Of a stretch of DNA of 64,000 bases, positions 32,755 to 41,919 are shown one piece after another (the first letter of the stretch is position 1; every line of letters begins with the position of its first letter). The stretch spans positions 327,367 through 391,366 of the forward strand of contig NZ_JALLIY010000004.1 of NCBI RefSeq assembly GCF_023242315.1, written 5' to 3'. The notes beneath the pieces are model-generated. The model saw nothing but the letters and a program-made list of their open reading frames with translations, made no database searches and had not been told where the DNA came from. The DNA is from Pseudomonas sp. MWU13-2105 (GTDB taxonomy: Bacteria; Pseudomonadota; Gammaproteobacteria; Pseudomonadales; Pseudomonadaceae). The position numbers and the translations under genes were made by a program.

Positions 32755-33237
32755 TTACTGGGGAAGGCGTTCCAGGCCGACGAACGGGCAATCCGCCAGC
32801 AGCGCCTTGAGGCTGCGGCCATCGGCCAGTCGCAAATCCGCCGGGGCCAGTTCCGCCAGGGGATAGAGCACGAACGGTCGGGCCTGCATATGGTAATGCG
32901 GGACTTTCAGGCGCGGTTCGTCGATCAGTCGTTCACCGAACAACAGGATATCCAGGTCGAGGGTCCGTGGTCCCCAGCGCTCATGCCGTTCACGACCCTG
33001 GTCGATTTCGATGGCCTGCAGCGCATCCAGCAGCGCCAGGGGCGTGAGATCGCTGTCGAGGGCGGCGACGGCATTGGTGTAGCGCGGCTGGCCGGGCAGC
33101 AGCGAATCGCTCTGGTAGAACGCCGAAACTCCCACCAGCAGCGTGTCGGGCAGTTGCGCCAAGGCCTGGATGGCGTTGCGCAGTTGCTCCGCCGGGTCCG
33201 CCAGATTGCTGCCCAGGCCGATATACACGCGATCCAT
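32755..33237 (-). CDS. folK: 7,8-Dihydro-6-hydroxymethylpterin pyrophosphokinase
   Basis: Pyrophosphorylates hydroxymethyl-dihydropterin to make the FolP substrate. 160 residues: VYIGLGSNLADPAEQL at the N-terminus, YQSDSLLPGQPRYTNAVAAL, the signature RWGPRTLDLDILLFG near 86-100, and PHYHMQARPFVLYPLAE. It starts 4 bases after pcnB. Confidence 0.97.
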   Translation of the reverse strand: MDRVYIGLGSNLADPAEQLRNAIQALAQLPDTLLVGVSAFYQSDSLLPGQPRYTNAVAALDSDLTPLALLDALQAIEIDQGRERHERWGPRTLDLDILLFGERLIDEPRLKVPHYHMQARPFVLYPLAELAPADLRLADGRSLKALLADCPFVGLERLPQ

Positions 33238-33241
33238 CGAC

Positions 33242-34630
33242 TTACTCGTCCGTACCGCTGGCCCGCTTGCGCTTGCCGGCCGTACTGCGCCGACGTTTAC
33301 GCGGGCCGCTGCCGGTAGCGTCGTCCTTGCTACCCAGGTCGCGGATCATGTCGCGTCGACCGGCATCATTGGCATCCTGGTAATCGGTCCACCATTCGCC
33401 CAGGCCTTCGGTCTGCTCGCCGGCGGTTTCGCGCAGCAGCAGGAAGTCGTAGCCGGCGCGGAAGCGCGGGTTGTCCAGCAGCAGGTCGGCACGCTTGCCG
33501 CTGCGCCGTGGCAGGCGTTCCTGCATGTCCCAGATCTCGCGGATCGGCAGGGTGAAGCGCTTCGGAATCGCAATCCGCTGGCACTGTTCGCTGATCAACT
33601 CGTGGGCGGCTTCCTGCATCGCCGGAATCGGCGGCATACCCTTCGCCTGCAAGCGCAATACGCGGCCAGGCAGGGCCGGCCAGAGCAGCGCGGCGAACAG
33701 GAACGCCGGGGTCACCGGCTTGTTCTGCTGGATGCGCAGGTCGGTGTTGATCAAGGCTTCGCTGATCAGCGTGTGGGTGTAGGTCGGGTTGTGTTCGAGG
33801 GCCTCGAAGCTGGCCGGGAACAGTGGATCGAACAGCTTGAGATCGACCAGCATCTCGAAGGTGTCGGCGGCATAACCCGAGAGGAACAGCTTGAGCACTT
33901 CTTCGAACAGACGGGCCGAGGGGATCTCGCGCAGCATCGGCGCCAGCTTGCGGATCGGCGCGACGGTGTGCTTCTCGATGCCGAAGTCCAGCTTGGCGGC
34001 GAAGCGCACGGCCCGCAGCATCCGTACCGGATCTTCCTGGTAACGCTGGGTCGGGTCGCCGATCAGGCGGATCAGGCGGTTGCGGATATCGTGTACGCCG
34101 TTGGCGTAGTCGAGGATGCGCTCGCTGACCGGATCGTAATACAGCGCGTTGATGGTGAAATCGCGGCGCTGGGCGTCGTCTTCGAGGGTGCCGTAGACGT
34201 TGTCGCGCAGGATCCGCCCGCTTTCGTTGCGCGAGGACTGGTTGCTGTCCTCGTCTTCATCCTGCGGGTGGTTGGCGCGGAAGGTCGCGACTTCGATGAT
34301 TTCCCGGCCGAAGTGGATATGCACCAGCTTGAAGCGCCGACCGATGATCCGGGCGTTGCGGAATTCGGCACGGATCTGCTCCGGCGTGGCGCTGGTGGCG
34401 ACGTCGAAATCCTTGGGCGTGATGTTGAGCAGCATGTCGCGCACGCAACCGCCGACCAGGTAGGCCTGGTAACCGGCGTTCTGCAGGCGTTCGACGATAT
34501 TCACCGCGTACCGGCTGAACTGGGCCTTTTGCAGCGAGTGTTGGCTGCTATTGAGCACTTCAGGGGTGCTGCGTTTATGTTGCGTTCGACGCGAGGGAGA
34601 ACGTAATGACTGGAACAGCTTCTTCAGCAT
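33242..34630 (-). CDS. pcnB: Poly(A) polymerase I
   Basis: Adds 3' poly(A) tails that promote RNA decay. 462 residues from ATG 34630 (MLKKLFQSLRSPS); a GTG 9 bases upstream is possible and neither start has a clear SD. The nucleotidyltransferase signature is LVGGCVRDMLLNITPKDFDV near 60-79 with its two catalytic Asp. RRDFTINALYY, the RNA-binding head domain and a basic tail (PRKRRRSTAGKRKRASG) follow. It sits directly downstream of crcZ. Confidence 0.96.
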   Translation of the reverse strand: MLKKLFQSLRSPSRRTQHKRSTPEVLNSSQHSLQKAQFSRYAVNIVERLQNAGYQAYLVGGCVRDMLLNITPKDFDVATSATPEQIRAEFRNARIIGRRFKLVHIHFGREIIEVATFRANHPQDEDEDSNQSSRNESGRILRDNVYGTLEDDAQRRDFTINALYYDPVSERILDYANGVHDIRNRLIRLIGDPTQRYQEDPVRMLRAVRFAAKLDFGIEKHTVAPIRKLAPMLREIPSARLFEEVLKLFLSGYAADTFEMLVDLKLFDPLFPASFEALEHNPTYTHTLISEALINTDLRIQQNKPVTPAFLFAALLWPALPGRVLRLQAKGMPPIPAMQEAAHELISEQCQRIAIPKRFTLPIREIWDMQERLPRRSGKRADLLLDNPRFRAGYDFLLLRETAGEQTEGLGEWWTDYQDANDAGRRDMIRDLGSKDDATGSGPRKRRRSTAGKRKRASGTDE

Positions 34631-34830
34631 GGGAGGCACTGTTTGAAGGAATATTCGGCCACCTCAAGGAATGACCGCACGATGGGCGAGGATTCTAGCA
34701 TTTAGTCGAGGGATGGTGTAGGAAGCCGCCGCAGTATCGGCCAGGGGCCGGAGGGAGAGGGCCAGCCGGGCGTCTCGCGAAGGCTGCAAATCAATCAATC
34801 GAGAGCGGGGTGGAGGAGGTTGGTATCGCG

Positions 34831-34858
34831 GAAACTACAAGGGGAGCCGAAGCTCCCC
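34831..34858 (-). terminator. Hairpin terminator of crcZ
   Basis: On the minus strand GGGGAGC (34858-34852), TTCG tetraloop, GCTCCCC (34847-34841), then TTGTAGTTT. The U-tract is broken, so some read-through into pcnB is possible. Confidence 0.65.
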
Positions 34859-35205
34859 CAGAAGTAGTTGCGTGCTCTATTTTTATTATGGTTTCGGGCT
34901 TCTTGTTTTTGTTGATCGCCCTATGCCACTAGGCTTCTCGCCTGTGGGCACTCCCAATCGGGAGCCAAGAGCAAACGGATTGCTTTGATCGCTGTAGTGT
35001 CATGATCCAGAGGATCCAACCAGTTCAGGCGCTGCTTTGAGGGCAGTTTTTGTTGTTCTCGGCCTGGTCGTGGGGCAAGCCCCAATTACAGTACTTCTCC
35101 AAAAGAATCAGTTAGCTGCGTCTCTCGCCGTGTTGTTTTTATTGTGCGTGAGTCGATACGTCTTGTTTTTATTGTCTGGTGCGGTGCTTGTTATTGTTCT
35201 TGTAC
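34835..35205 (-). ncRNA. crcZ: CrcZ small RNA (Crc/Hfq decoy)
   Basis: About 370 bases between cbrB and pcnB, the crcZ position in Pseudomonas. It carries six A-rich motifs on the minus strand: 35203-35188 (AACAATAACAA), 35175-35162 (AATAAAAACAAG), 35145-35131 (AATAAAAACAAC), 35059-35046 (AACAACAAAAAC), 34914-34901 (AACAAAAACAAG) and 34890-34879. These fit AANAANAA sites that bind Hfq with Crc and relieve catabolite repression. The 3' end is a GGGGAGC-TTCG-GCTCCCC hairpin. The 5' end is set ~12 bases after the sigma-54 -12 element. Confidence 0.9.
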
Positions 35206-35213
35206 CAAAGCTA

Positions 35214-35231
35214 TAGCAGGTGCCGTGCCAA
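35214..35231 (-). promoter_or_regulatory. Sigma-54 promoter of crcZ
   Basis: Minus strand TTGGCACGGCACCTGCTA: GG at 35229-35228, GC at 35217-35216, 10 bases between; TGGCACG and TGCT match the consensus closely. It is the expected RpoN promoter activated by CbrB. Confidence 0.9.
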
Positions 35232-35283
35232 CTTTTTCGAGGCCCCGTAAACATTGGGCTTTCCCGAGGAAATGGTTTTTCCC

Positions 35284-35328
35284 AGGCGAAAAAAAGCCGG
35301 ATCGTCGTTACCGATAGACCCGGCTTTT
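35284..35328 (-). terminator. Intrinsic terminator of cbrB
   Basis: On the minus strand AAAAGCCGG (35328-35320) pairs with CCGGCTTTT (35300-35292), followed by T residues. It lies between the CbrB binding region and the crcZ promoter, so cbrAB and crcZ are separate transcripts. Confidence 0.85.
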
Positions 35329-35379
35329 GTTACGTGAAAATCCTGGGGTAACAGTTTTTTCACCTGGTGCGGTGTTACC
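35328..35379 (-). promoter_or_regulatory. CbrB upstream activator sites for crcZ
   Basis: GGTAACA (35347-35353) and TGTTACC (35373-35379) form a perfect inverted repeat with a 19-base spacer; a third TGTTAC lies at 35328-35333. They are 120-175 bases upstream of the crcZ start, the right distance for an enhancer, and resemble the GTTAC/GTAAC CbrB sites reported for crcZ. Confidence 0.7.
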
Positions 35380-35395
35380 TGTGGGCGCGCCCGAC

Positions 35396-36826
35396 TCAGC
35401 TCTCGCTGGCCACCCCGGTCTTGCGCCGTGGAATGCCCAGGCGCTGGCGCCGTTCCCACAGGCACTTGCGGCTGACCCCGAGTTTGCGTGCCAGCTCGGT
35501 CTCGGTCATATGGTCCTGGTGTTCGAGGACGAAGTGCTGGAAGTAGTCTTCCAGCGACAGGTCTTCGGTGGGCTCGTGGCTGGCGTTGCTGGCGCTGGCC
35601 TGTTGCGGCGCCAGGCCGATGAATTCTTCTTCGTCCAGATCGCCGAGCTCGATGTCGATGCCCAGCAGGTCGGCGGAAATTTCCGGGCTTTCGCACAGGA
35701 TCACCGCGCGCTCGACCGCATTCTCCAGTTCGCGGACGTTACCCGGCCAGGCGTAATGGCGGATGGCTTGCTCGGCATCGGGGGCGAAGCGCAGGTCGGT
35801 GCGCCCCACCCGCGCGCTCTGGCGGGCGAGGAAGGCATTGGCGATCTCGTTGACGTCGGCGCCGCGCTCGCGCAAGGCCGGCAGTTTCAGCGCGATAACG
35901 TGCAGGCGGTAGTAAAGGTCTTCGCGGAACTGGCCGATCTTGGCCAGGCTCTTGAGGTCGCGGTGGGTCGCGGCGATCAGGCGCACATCGACTTTCTGCG
36001 ACTGCACCGAGCCGACACGGCGGATCTCGCCTTCCTGCAATACCCGCAGCAGACGCGCCTGGGCTTCGAGGGGCAGTTCGCCGATTTCATCGAGGAACAA
36101 CGTGCCGCCGTCCGCCGCTTCGACCAGGCCGGCGCGACCGGCGCTGGCTCCGGTGAAGGCGCCTTTTTCGTGGCCGAACAGTTCGGACTCGATCAGGCTT
36201 TCCGGAATCGCCGCGCAGTTGACCGAGATCATCGGTGCCTTGGCGCGCTTGGACAGGTTGTGCAGGGCGCGGGCCACCAGCTCCTTGCCGGTGCCCGACT
36301 CGCCCTGGACCAGCACGTTGGAGTCGGTGGGCGCGACTTTGCGGATCTTGCTGTAGAGGTCCTGCATCGGCGGGCAGGAGCCGATGATGCCGATTTCACC
36401 ATTGCTGTTGCCGGCGCCGGCTTTTTCCGCCGCGCCCTTGCCGGCGACTTTCTCTGCCGGGGCTGCTTGCCCGCCCTGGCGATCACGGAGGATGCGGGCT
36501 ACGGCCTGGAGCATCTCGTCGTGGTCGAAAGGCTTGGCGATGTAGTCCACCGCGCCCATTTTCATCGAGTCCACGGCCGAGCGCAGGCTGGCGTAGCTGG
36601 TCATGATCAGCACGGGCGTGCCTTGGCCGAGCTTGATCAGTTCGGTGCCGGGGGCGCCGGGTAGGCGCAAGTCGCTGACGATCAGGTCGAACGAGGGGAT
36701 ACTGAAACGTTCCTGGGCTTCCTGCACCGAACCGGCTTCGCTGACCTGGTACTGATTTCGTTCCAGCAGGCGACGCAGGGCGGAGCGGATGATGGTTTCG
36801 TCTTCGACGATCAGAATGTGCGGCAT
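35396..36826 (-). CDS. cbrB: Two-component response regulator CbrB (sigma-54 activator)
   Basis: NtrC-family activator controlling carbon/nitrogen balance through crcZ. 476 residues: receiver (1-~120) with D52 in VSDLRLPG and K102-region AKPFD; AAA+ domain (~145-385) with Walker A GESGTGKE, the sigma-54 contact loop GAFTGA, Walker [13 protein letters not shown] and [12 protein letters not shown]-terminal Fis-type HTH ([22 protein letters not shown]). It lies 22 bases after cbrA. Confidence 0.97.
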   Translation of the reverse strand: MPHILIVEDETIIRSALRRLLERNQYQVSEAGSVQEAQERFSIPSFDLIVSDLRLPGAPGTELIKLGQGTPVLIMTSYASLRSAVDSMKMGAVDYIAKPFDHDEMLQAVARILRDRQGGQAAPAEKVAGKGAAEKAGAGNSNGEIGIIGSCPPMQDLYSKIRKVAPTDSNVLVQGESGTGKELVARALHNLSKRAKAPMISVNCAAIPESLIESELFGHEKGAFTGASAGRAGLVEAADGGTLFLDEIGELPLEAQARLLRVLQEGEIRRVGSVQSQKVDVRLIAATHRDLKSLAKIGQFREDLYYRLHVIALKLPALRERGADVNEIANAFLARQSARVGRTDLRFAPDAEQAIRHYAWPGNVRELENAVERAVILCESPEISADLLGIDIELGDLDEEEFIGLAPQQASASNASHEPTEDLSLEDYFQHFVLEHQDHMTETELARKLGVSRKCLWERRQRLGIPRRKTGVASES

Positions 36827-36848
36827 TGATTCGGTTCTCTCGACGGTC

Positions 36849-39803
36849 TCAGTTCACAGCGGACGTCGCTTCGACATGACGCGGCAGGGTGACCCGGATA
36901 CGGGTGCCACGTTGGCTTTGGATGTCAGCCGGGCTGTCGATGGTGATTTGTCCATAATGCTCTTCAACGATGGAATAGACCAGAGCAAGGCCCAGTCCGG
37001 TGCCCTCGCCAGGATCCTTGGTGGTGAAGAAGGGTTCGAACAATCGGTCCATGATGTTCTTCGGGATACCAGTGCCTTCGTCCTCGACGATCAGGTCGAC
37101 GGTGTGCTCGAAAGCTTCACTCTTGACCCGCACCGCGCCACCCGCGGGTGAGGCGTCGCGGGCATTGGAGAGCAGGTTGATAAGCACCTGGGCCAGGCGC
37201 TGGGAATCGCCGTCGACCCAGTGCTCGGGATCGCACAGGTTGAAGAACTGTACTTCGAAGTTGCGCCGGTTCAAGGCCAGCAGACCAATGGCATCCTGGG
37301 CGACTTCGGCCAGACAGACGGCTTCGTCGTTATGCTGGTGACTGCCGGCGTGGGCGAAGCTCATCAGCGACTGGACGATGCGTGAGACGCGCTTGGTCTG
37401 TTCGAGGATCTGCCCGCTGATTTCGGTCAGTTCGCTATCGTCCTCGCGCTCTTCGCGCAGGTTCTGCGCCAGGCAGGCGATGCCGGTGATCGGGTTGCCG
37501 ATCTCGTGGGCCACGCCGGCCGCCAGCCGACCGATGCTCGCCAGGCGCTCGGAGTGCACCAGCTTGTCTTCGAGCATCTGGGTTTCGGTGAGGTCCTCGA
37601 CCAGCAGCACCAGGCCGCTGTTGCCCGGCGCCAGTGGCTCGTCGATGGCCGCCTTGTGCAGGTTCAGCCAGCGGGTCTGGCCGTCGAGGGCCAGGTGCTG
37701 TTTGTGCAGGTGTTCGTCGGGCAGGTTGATAAAGCCTTGCAGCAAGTCCTTCCACGGCTCGCCGAGGGTGCTCAGGCGCGAGCCGACCACGCGTTGCGCG
37801 GCCACGCCGGTGAGCTCCTCCATGGCCTTGTTCCACATCAGGATCTCCTGGTCCTTGGCCAGCGAGCAGACGCCCATGGGCAGTTCCTGCAGGGTCTGGC
37901 GGTGGTAGCGGCGCAGGGCGTCGAGCTCGGCGGCAAGGCCGGTGAGACGCGAGTGGTAGTCTTCCAGGCGGCTTTCGATGAAGTGGATGTCTTCGGTGAC
38001 ATAGCTTTCGCCGCCGGCCTTGTAGGGCAGGAAGGTCTCCACCATGTCCTGGGCCACGCTCGGGCCCATCAGCCCGGAGAGGTTGGCTTCAATGCGGTCA
38101 CGCAGGCGGCGCAGGGCGTAGGGGCGACGCTCGTCGAAGGGCAGGTAGAGATCGCGCAGGGCCTGCTCGACCTCCTTCTGCGCGGCCTTGGCGCCCAGCG
38201 GCTTGGCCAGTTGGGTGGCGAACTCCTGTGGCGAGGCAGCGTGCAGCTCACGGCGTTGCGGGCGGCGCACATTATCCACCGCACAGGCTTCGGCGGCGCT
38301 GGCTTCTTCCGGGCTGGCGCTGGTGAACAGCGAGATCAGGGTGAACATCAGCACGTTGGCCGCCAGGGAAGCGATGGCCGCCATATGCCAGCTGGTGTCG
38401 TCGAGCACGTAGATCATGTTCAACAACGGAATATAGAAACCCTGCAGGTTGCCGATCAGCGGCAGCAGCATGGTCACCAGCCAGACCAGGATCCCCGCCA
38501 GCAGGCCGGCGATGAAACCACGCCGGTTGGCGGTCGGCCAGTACAGCACCGAGAGTACGCCGGGGAGGAATTGCAGGGTCGCGACGAAGGCGACGATGCC
38601 CAGGTGGGCGAGGTCTTGCTCGGCGCCCAGCAGCAGGTAGAAACCATAGCCGGCCATGATGATGGCGACGATCAGGGCGCGGCGCGTCCACTTCAGCCAG
38701 CGATAGATATTGCCTTCGGCCGGCGGCTGGTAGAGCGGCAGCACCAGGTGGTTCAGGGCCATGCCGGACAGCGCCAGGGTGGTGACGATGATCAGTCCGC
38801 TGGCCGCCGAGAGCCCGCCGACGTAGGCCAGCAGGGCCAGGGCCTGGTTGTTGGCGGCAATGCCGATGCCGAGGGTGAAGTATTCCGGGTTGGTGGTGGC
38901 GCCGAGCTTGAGTCCGGCCCAGAGGATCAGCGGTACCGCCAGGCTCATCAGCAGCAGGAACAGCGGCAGGCCCCAGCTGGCACTCACCAGCGAGCGTGGG
39001 TTGAGGTTCTCGGTGAAGGTCATGTGATACATGTGCGGCATCACGATGGCCGAGGCGAAGAACACCAGCAGCAGGGTGCGCCACGGGCCTTCCTGCAACG
39101 GTGTGTGCAACGCGGCCAGGGCGGTCTGGTTCTGCAGCAACCAGAGCTCAAGCTGCTGCGGTCCGTCGAACACCCCGTACAAGGCGTACAGGCCGACCCC
39201 GCCGATGGCGATCAGCTTGATCACCGACTCGAAGGCGATGGCGAACACCAGGCCTTCGTGCTTTTCCCGGGTGGCGATATGGCGCGAACCGAAGAAGATG
39301 GTGAACAGGCTGATCAGCGCGCAGAAGCTCAGGGCCACCCGATGCTGCACCGGTTCGCGGGTGAGGATACCGATGGAATCGGCCACCGCCTGGATCTGCA
39401 GGGCCAGCAGCGGCAGCACGCCGATCAGCATGAACACCGTGGTCAGGGCGCCGGCCCAGGTGCTGCGAAAACGGAAGGCGAACAGGTCGGCCAGGGACGA
39501 GAGCTGGTAGGTACGGGTGATCTTCAGGATCGGGTAGAGCAGCACCGGGGCCAGCAGGAAGGCGCCGGAAACCCCCAGGTAGCTGGAGAGAAAACCGTAG
39601 CCGTACTGGTAGGCCAGGCCCACCGTGCCATAAAACGCCCAGGCACTGGCGTAGACGCCCAGGGACAGGGTGTAGGTCAGCGGGTGGCGGATGATCGAGC
39701 GTGGGATCACTCCGCGTTCACTGATCCAGGCCACCCCGAACAGCGCCAGCAGGTACGCGGCGCTGATCAGCAGCATCTGGGTCAGGCTAAAGCTCATCGG
39801 CAT
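36849..39803 (-). CDS. cbrA: Sensor histidine kinase CbrA with SSS-transporter domain
   Basis: 984 residues (982 if the second ATG at 39797 is used). The N-terminal ~500 residues form a sodium/solute-symporter-like bundle of about 13 helices, shown to transport histidine in related species. A linker and PAS domain (~640-745, [22 protein letters not shown]) follow, then HisKA with the phosphorylated His in [16 protein letters not shown] and HATPase motifs [19 protein letters not shown] and [11 protein letters not shown]. Its start lies inside the cbrX end, indicating translational coupling. Confidence 0.96.
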   Translation of the reverse strand: MPMSFSLTQMLLISAAYLLALFGVAWISERGVIPRSIIRHPLTYTLSLGVYASAWAFYGTVGLAYQYGYGFLSSYLGVSGAFLLAPVLLYPILKITRTYQLSSLADLFAFRFRSTWAGALTTVFMLIGVLPLLALQIQAVADSIGILTREPVQHRVALSFCALISLFTIFFGSRHIATREKHEGLVFAIAFESVIKLIAIGGVGLYALYGVFDGPQQLELWLLQNQTALAALHTPLQEGPWRTLLLVFFASAIVMPHMYHMTFTENLNPRSLVSASWGLPLFLLLMSLAVPLILWAGLKLGATTNPEYFTLGIGIAANNQALALLAYVGGLSAASGLIIVTTLALSGMALNHLVLPLYQPPAEGNIYRWLKWTRRALIVAIIMAGYGFYLLLGAEQDLAHLGIVAFVATLQFLPGVLSVLYWPTANRRGFIAGLLAGILVWLVTMLLPLIGNLQGFYIPLLNMIYVLDDTSWHMAAIASLAANVLMFTLISLFTSASPEEASAAEACAVDNVRRPQRRELHAASPQEFATQLAKPLGAKAAQKEVEQALRDLYLPFDERRPYALRRLRDRIEANLSGLMGPSVAQDMVETFLPYKAGGESYVTEDIHFIESRLEDYHSRLTGLAAELDALRRYHRQTLQELPMGVCSLAKDQEILMWNKAMEELTGVAAQRVVGSRLSTLGEPWKDLLQGFINLPDEHLHKQHLALDGQTRWLNLHKAAIDEPLAPGNSGLVLLVEDLTETQMLEDKLVHSERLASIGRLAAGVAHEIGNPITGIACLAQNLREEREDDSELTEISGQILEQTKRVSRIVQSLMSFAHAGSHQHNDEAVCLAEVAQDAIGLLALNRRNFEVQFFNLCDPEHWVDGDSQRLAQVLINLLSNARDASPAGGAVRVKSEAFEHTVDLIVEDEGTGIPKNIMDRLFEPFFTTKDPGEGTGLGLALVYSIVEEHYGQITIDSPADIQSQRGTRIRVTLPRHVEATSAVN

Positions 39804-39963
39804 CTTTTTGGCTCTGCAGGATGAAGGTCACGACGATCAGGATCAGCCAGAGCAGATAAGGGCGATACCAGGCGCCGGTGGCGTCGATCCACCAGTCCAT
39901 GATGGCCGGCGAGAACAGGTAGATCCCGACCACCAGCAGCAGGACCAAGCGATAGATGTACAT
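39787..39963 (-). CDS. cbrX: CbrX-like small membrane protein upstream of cbrA
   Basis: 58 residues: MYIYRLVLLLVVGIYLFSPA is a membrane segment, then DWWIDATGAWYRPYLLWLIL and [16 protein letters not shown] give a second one. ATG 39963 has GAGAGG 5 bases upstream. The TAG stop (39787-39789) lies beyond the cbrA ATG at 39803, so the genes overlap by 17 bases. AACAAAGA (39980-39973) abuts the Shine-Dalgarno. The symbol follows my recollection of P. putida; function apart from coupling is unknown. Confidence 0.8.
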   Translation of the reverse strand: MYIYRLVLLLVVGIYLFSPAIMDWWIDATGAWYRPYLLWLILIVVTFILQSQKDADEL

Positions 39964-39968
39964 CCCGG

Positions 39969-39980
39969 CCTCTCTTTGTT
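39969..39980 (-). promoter_or_regulatory. Hfq/Crc-like A-rich motif at the cbrX ribosome-binding site
   Basis: Minus strand AACAAAGA (39980-39973) matches AANAANAA at all but one position and overlaps GAGAGG (39974-39969). Binding would block cbrX and, through coupling, cbrA translation. Confidence 0.45.
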
Positions 39981-40040
39981 GTGTGCGTGCCCGAAAACGT
40001 GCGGCGATGGTAACGGATGGGCGCCAACCTGCAAGGGGCG

Positions 40041-40931
40041 TCAGTGCAATTGCGCTTCGGCCAGGGTGGCTGTCCCGGGAATCAGTGTGGCATCCCAATG
40101 GCCGATACCCCAGTCGAGCACCTCTCGCGGCGTGCCCTGTTCCAGTGCGACGGGCGGGCGTTGTCCCAGTGTCCGCAGGGCGCGCATCAGCAAGGGCGTT
40201 GCCTGGTCGGCCGCGAGGGGTGGCGAACGGTAGGATTTGCCGAGCTTGTGGCCGTCCGGCTGGATGATCAGCGGCACGTGCAGGTAACGCGGCTGCGGCA
40301 GCCCGAGCAGTTCCTGCAGGTACAGCTGGCGTGGCGTGGAGTCCAGCAGGTCGGCGCCGCGGACGATATCGGTCACCCCTTGCCAGGCGTCATCCAGCAC
40401 CACCGCCAGTTGGTAGGCGTAGAGCCCGTCGCGGCGGCGGATCACGAAGTCGCCGACCTCACGGCCCAGGTGCTGCTGGAACGGGCCTTGGACCCGGTCC
40501 TCGAAGCGATAGCTCAGCTCCGGTACGCGCAGGCGGATGGCGGCATTGTCGATGCCGTGGCCGAGGTTGCGACACAAGCCCGGGTAGATCCCCTGATAGG
40601 GCTCCAGGTCCTTGCGCGAGCAGGTGCAAGCGTAGGCCAGGCCCTGGCTGAACAGGCGCTCCAGGACCTGGGCATAAGCGTGATGGCGTTCGCTCTGGCG
40701 GACCAGCGCGCCGTCCCATTCGAAGCCGTAGCGTTGCAGGGTATCGAGGATCGACGCCTGGGCGCCGGGCTCTTCGCGGGGCGGATCGAGGTCTTCCATG
40801 CGCAGCAGCCAGCGTCCGCCGACCGAGCGCGCATCGAGGTACGAGGCCAGGGCGGCGACCAGCGAACCGAAATGCAGGTGGCCGCTGGGCGTGGGGGCGA
40901 AGCGGCCGATATAGGCGGGAGTGGCAGTCAT
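40041..40931 (-). CDS. gluQ: Glutamyl-Q tRNA(Asp) synthetase
   Basis: Attaches glutamate to queuosine in tRNA-Asp. 296 residues resembling the catalytic half of GluRS without an anticodon-binding domain: APTPSGHLHFGSL (HIGH-like) near 12-24, zinc-site cysteines in ACTCSRKDLEPYQGIYPGLC near 100-119, and KLGKS as a degenerate KMSKS near 231. The 3' end lies 78 bases from cbrX; dksA is upstream on the same strand, the conserved dksA-gluQ pair. Confidence 0.96.
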   Translation of the reverse strand: MTATPAYIGRFAPTPSGHLHFGSLVAALASYLDARSVGGRWLLRMEDLDPPREEPGAQASILDTLQRYGFEWDGALVRQSERHHAYAQVLERLFSQGLAYACTCSRKDLEPYQGIYPGLCRNLGHGIDNAAIRLRVPELSYRFEDRVQGPFQQHLGREVGDFVIRRRDGLYAYQLAVVLDDAWQGVTDIVRGADLLDSTPRQLYLQELLGLPQPRYLHVPLIIQPDGHKLGKSYRSPPLAADQATPLLMRALRTLGQRPPVALEQGTPREVLDWGIGHWDATLIPGTATLAEAQLH

Positions 40932-40982
40932 GGTTCGGATATTACTGGAAAACCCGTAGGCGATAGACTGCGCCGGCGGCGC

Positions 40983-41014
40983 AAACGAAAACGGAGCGTG
41001 TGCACGCTCCGTTT
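40983..41014 (-). terminator. Intrinsic terminator of dksA
   Basis: Minus strand AAACGGAGCGTG (41014-41003), CA loop, CACGCTCCGTTT (41000-40989), then TCGTTT. It separates dksA from gluQ, although read-through may connect them. Confidence 0.85.
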
Positions 41015-41033
41015 GCTCAGGTATCGGCGGGGA

Positions 41034-41480
41034 TTACTTGCCGACCTGTTTTTCCTTGATTTCCGCCAGGGTCTTGCAGTCGACGCACATGTCGGCGGTC
41101 GGTCGGGCTTCCAGCCGGCGGATGCCGATCTCGACGCCACAGGACTCGCACCAGCCATACTCTTCGTCTTCGATGAGCTGCAGGGTCTTGTCGATTTTCT
41201 TGATCAACTTGCGCTCGCGGTCGCGGGCGCGCAGTTCGAGGCTGAACTCTTCTTCCTGGCTGGCACGGTCGGCCGGGTCAGGGAAGTTCGCCGCTTCGTC
41301 CTTCATATGATCAACGGTGCGGTCGACTTCATGCATCAGTTCCTGCTTCCATTTCTGCAGGATCTTGGTGAAGTGCTTGCGCATGGGCTCGCCCATGTAC
41401 TCCTCGCCCTTGCTTTCAACATAGGGTTCGAAGCCGCCGATCTTTGGCTCAGTGCTTTGCTGCTTTGCTTGGGTGGGCAT
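41034..41480 (-). CDS. dksA: RNA polymerase-binding transcription factor DksA
   Basis: Acts with ppGpp in the polymerase secondary channel. 148 residues: N-terminal region, coiled coil (~30-105) with tip acids D68 and D71 in FPDPADRAS, and a four-Cys zinc finger (CESCG...CVDC) near 113-137, so it is the zinc-containing paralogue. ATG 41480. Confidence 0.98.
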   Translation of the reverse strand: MPTQAKQQSTEPKIGGFEPYVESKGEEYMGEPMRKHFTKILQKWKQELMHEVDRTVDHMKDEAANFPDPADRASQEEEFSLELRARDRERKLIKKIDKTLQLIEDEEYGWCESCGVEIGIRRLEARPTADMCVDCKTLAEIKEKQVGK

Positions 41481-41919
41481 GAATGGACCGCCTCTACTCT
41501 TCTAATCCATTGCGCAGGATTTCAACTTCACCGACACCTGCCGGCCCTGCGGCTGCAAGCGGGCGAACTTACCAGATCGAATCGGGGTGCGCTACTCCCG
41601 GTTGTCGAGGCTGGACTTGGCGAGCCGAACGTCGTGACTGAACGCCCCTCTTGTAGGCACGAGCTTGCTCGCGATGGTCGTCATCGATAACGCCAGGGGC
41701 CTGATACCCAGCGGTGTGCCATCGACCTTCGCGAGCACGCTAGCTCCTACAGCGGGACAATGTATGCCGAATGGAAGGCGTCAGCTTCATGAAGCAATGA
41801 TTAATTGTTTATTTTAGCCAATCTTGCCGGGAGCGTCGGATGCTTTAAACATTCCAGTGCGGCCGAGGTTGGGTAGAATCGCTTTATCGCCCATTCCCCT
41901 GTCAAATCAAGGAAGGCCA
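41481..41919. other. 439-base gap between dksA and the aminotransferase gene
   Basis: Divergent intergenic region holding both promoters and a degenerate REPIN (41652-41752). I see no coding frame. The AT-rich stretch ATTAATTGTTTATTTT (about 41799-41815) may belong to the aminotransferase promoter, but no clear -35/-10 pair is assigned. Confidence 0.5.
41652..41752. repeat. Diverged REPIN
   Basis: TGTAGGCACGAGCTTGCTCGCGAT (from 41652) faces the imperfect complement TCGCGAGCACGCTAGCTCCTACA (ending 41751). It belongs to a different REP class (GAGCTTGCTCGCG) from the copies at 28221 and 32632. Confidence 0.7.
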
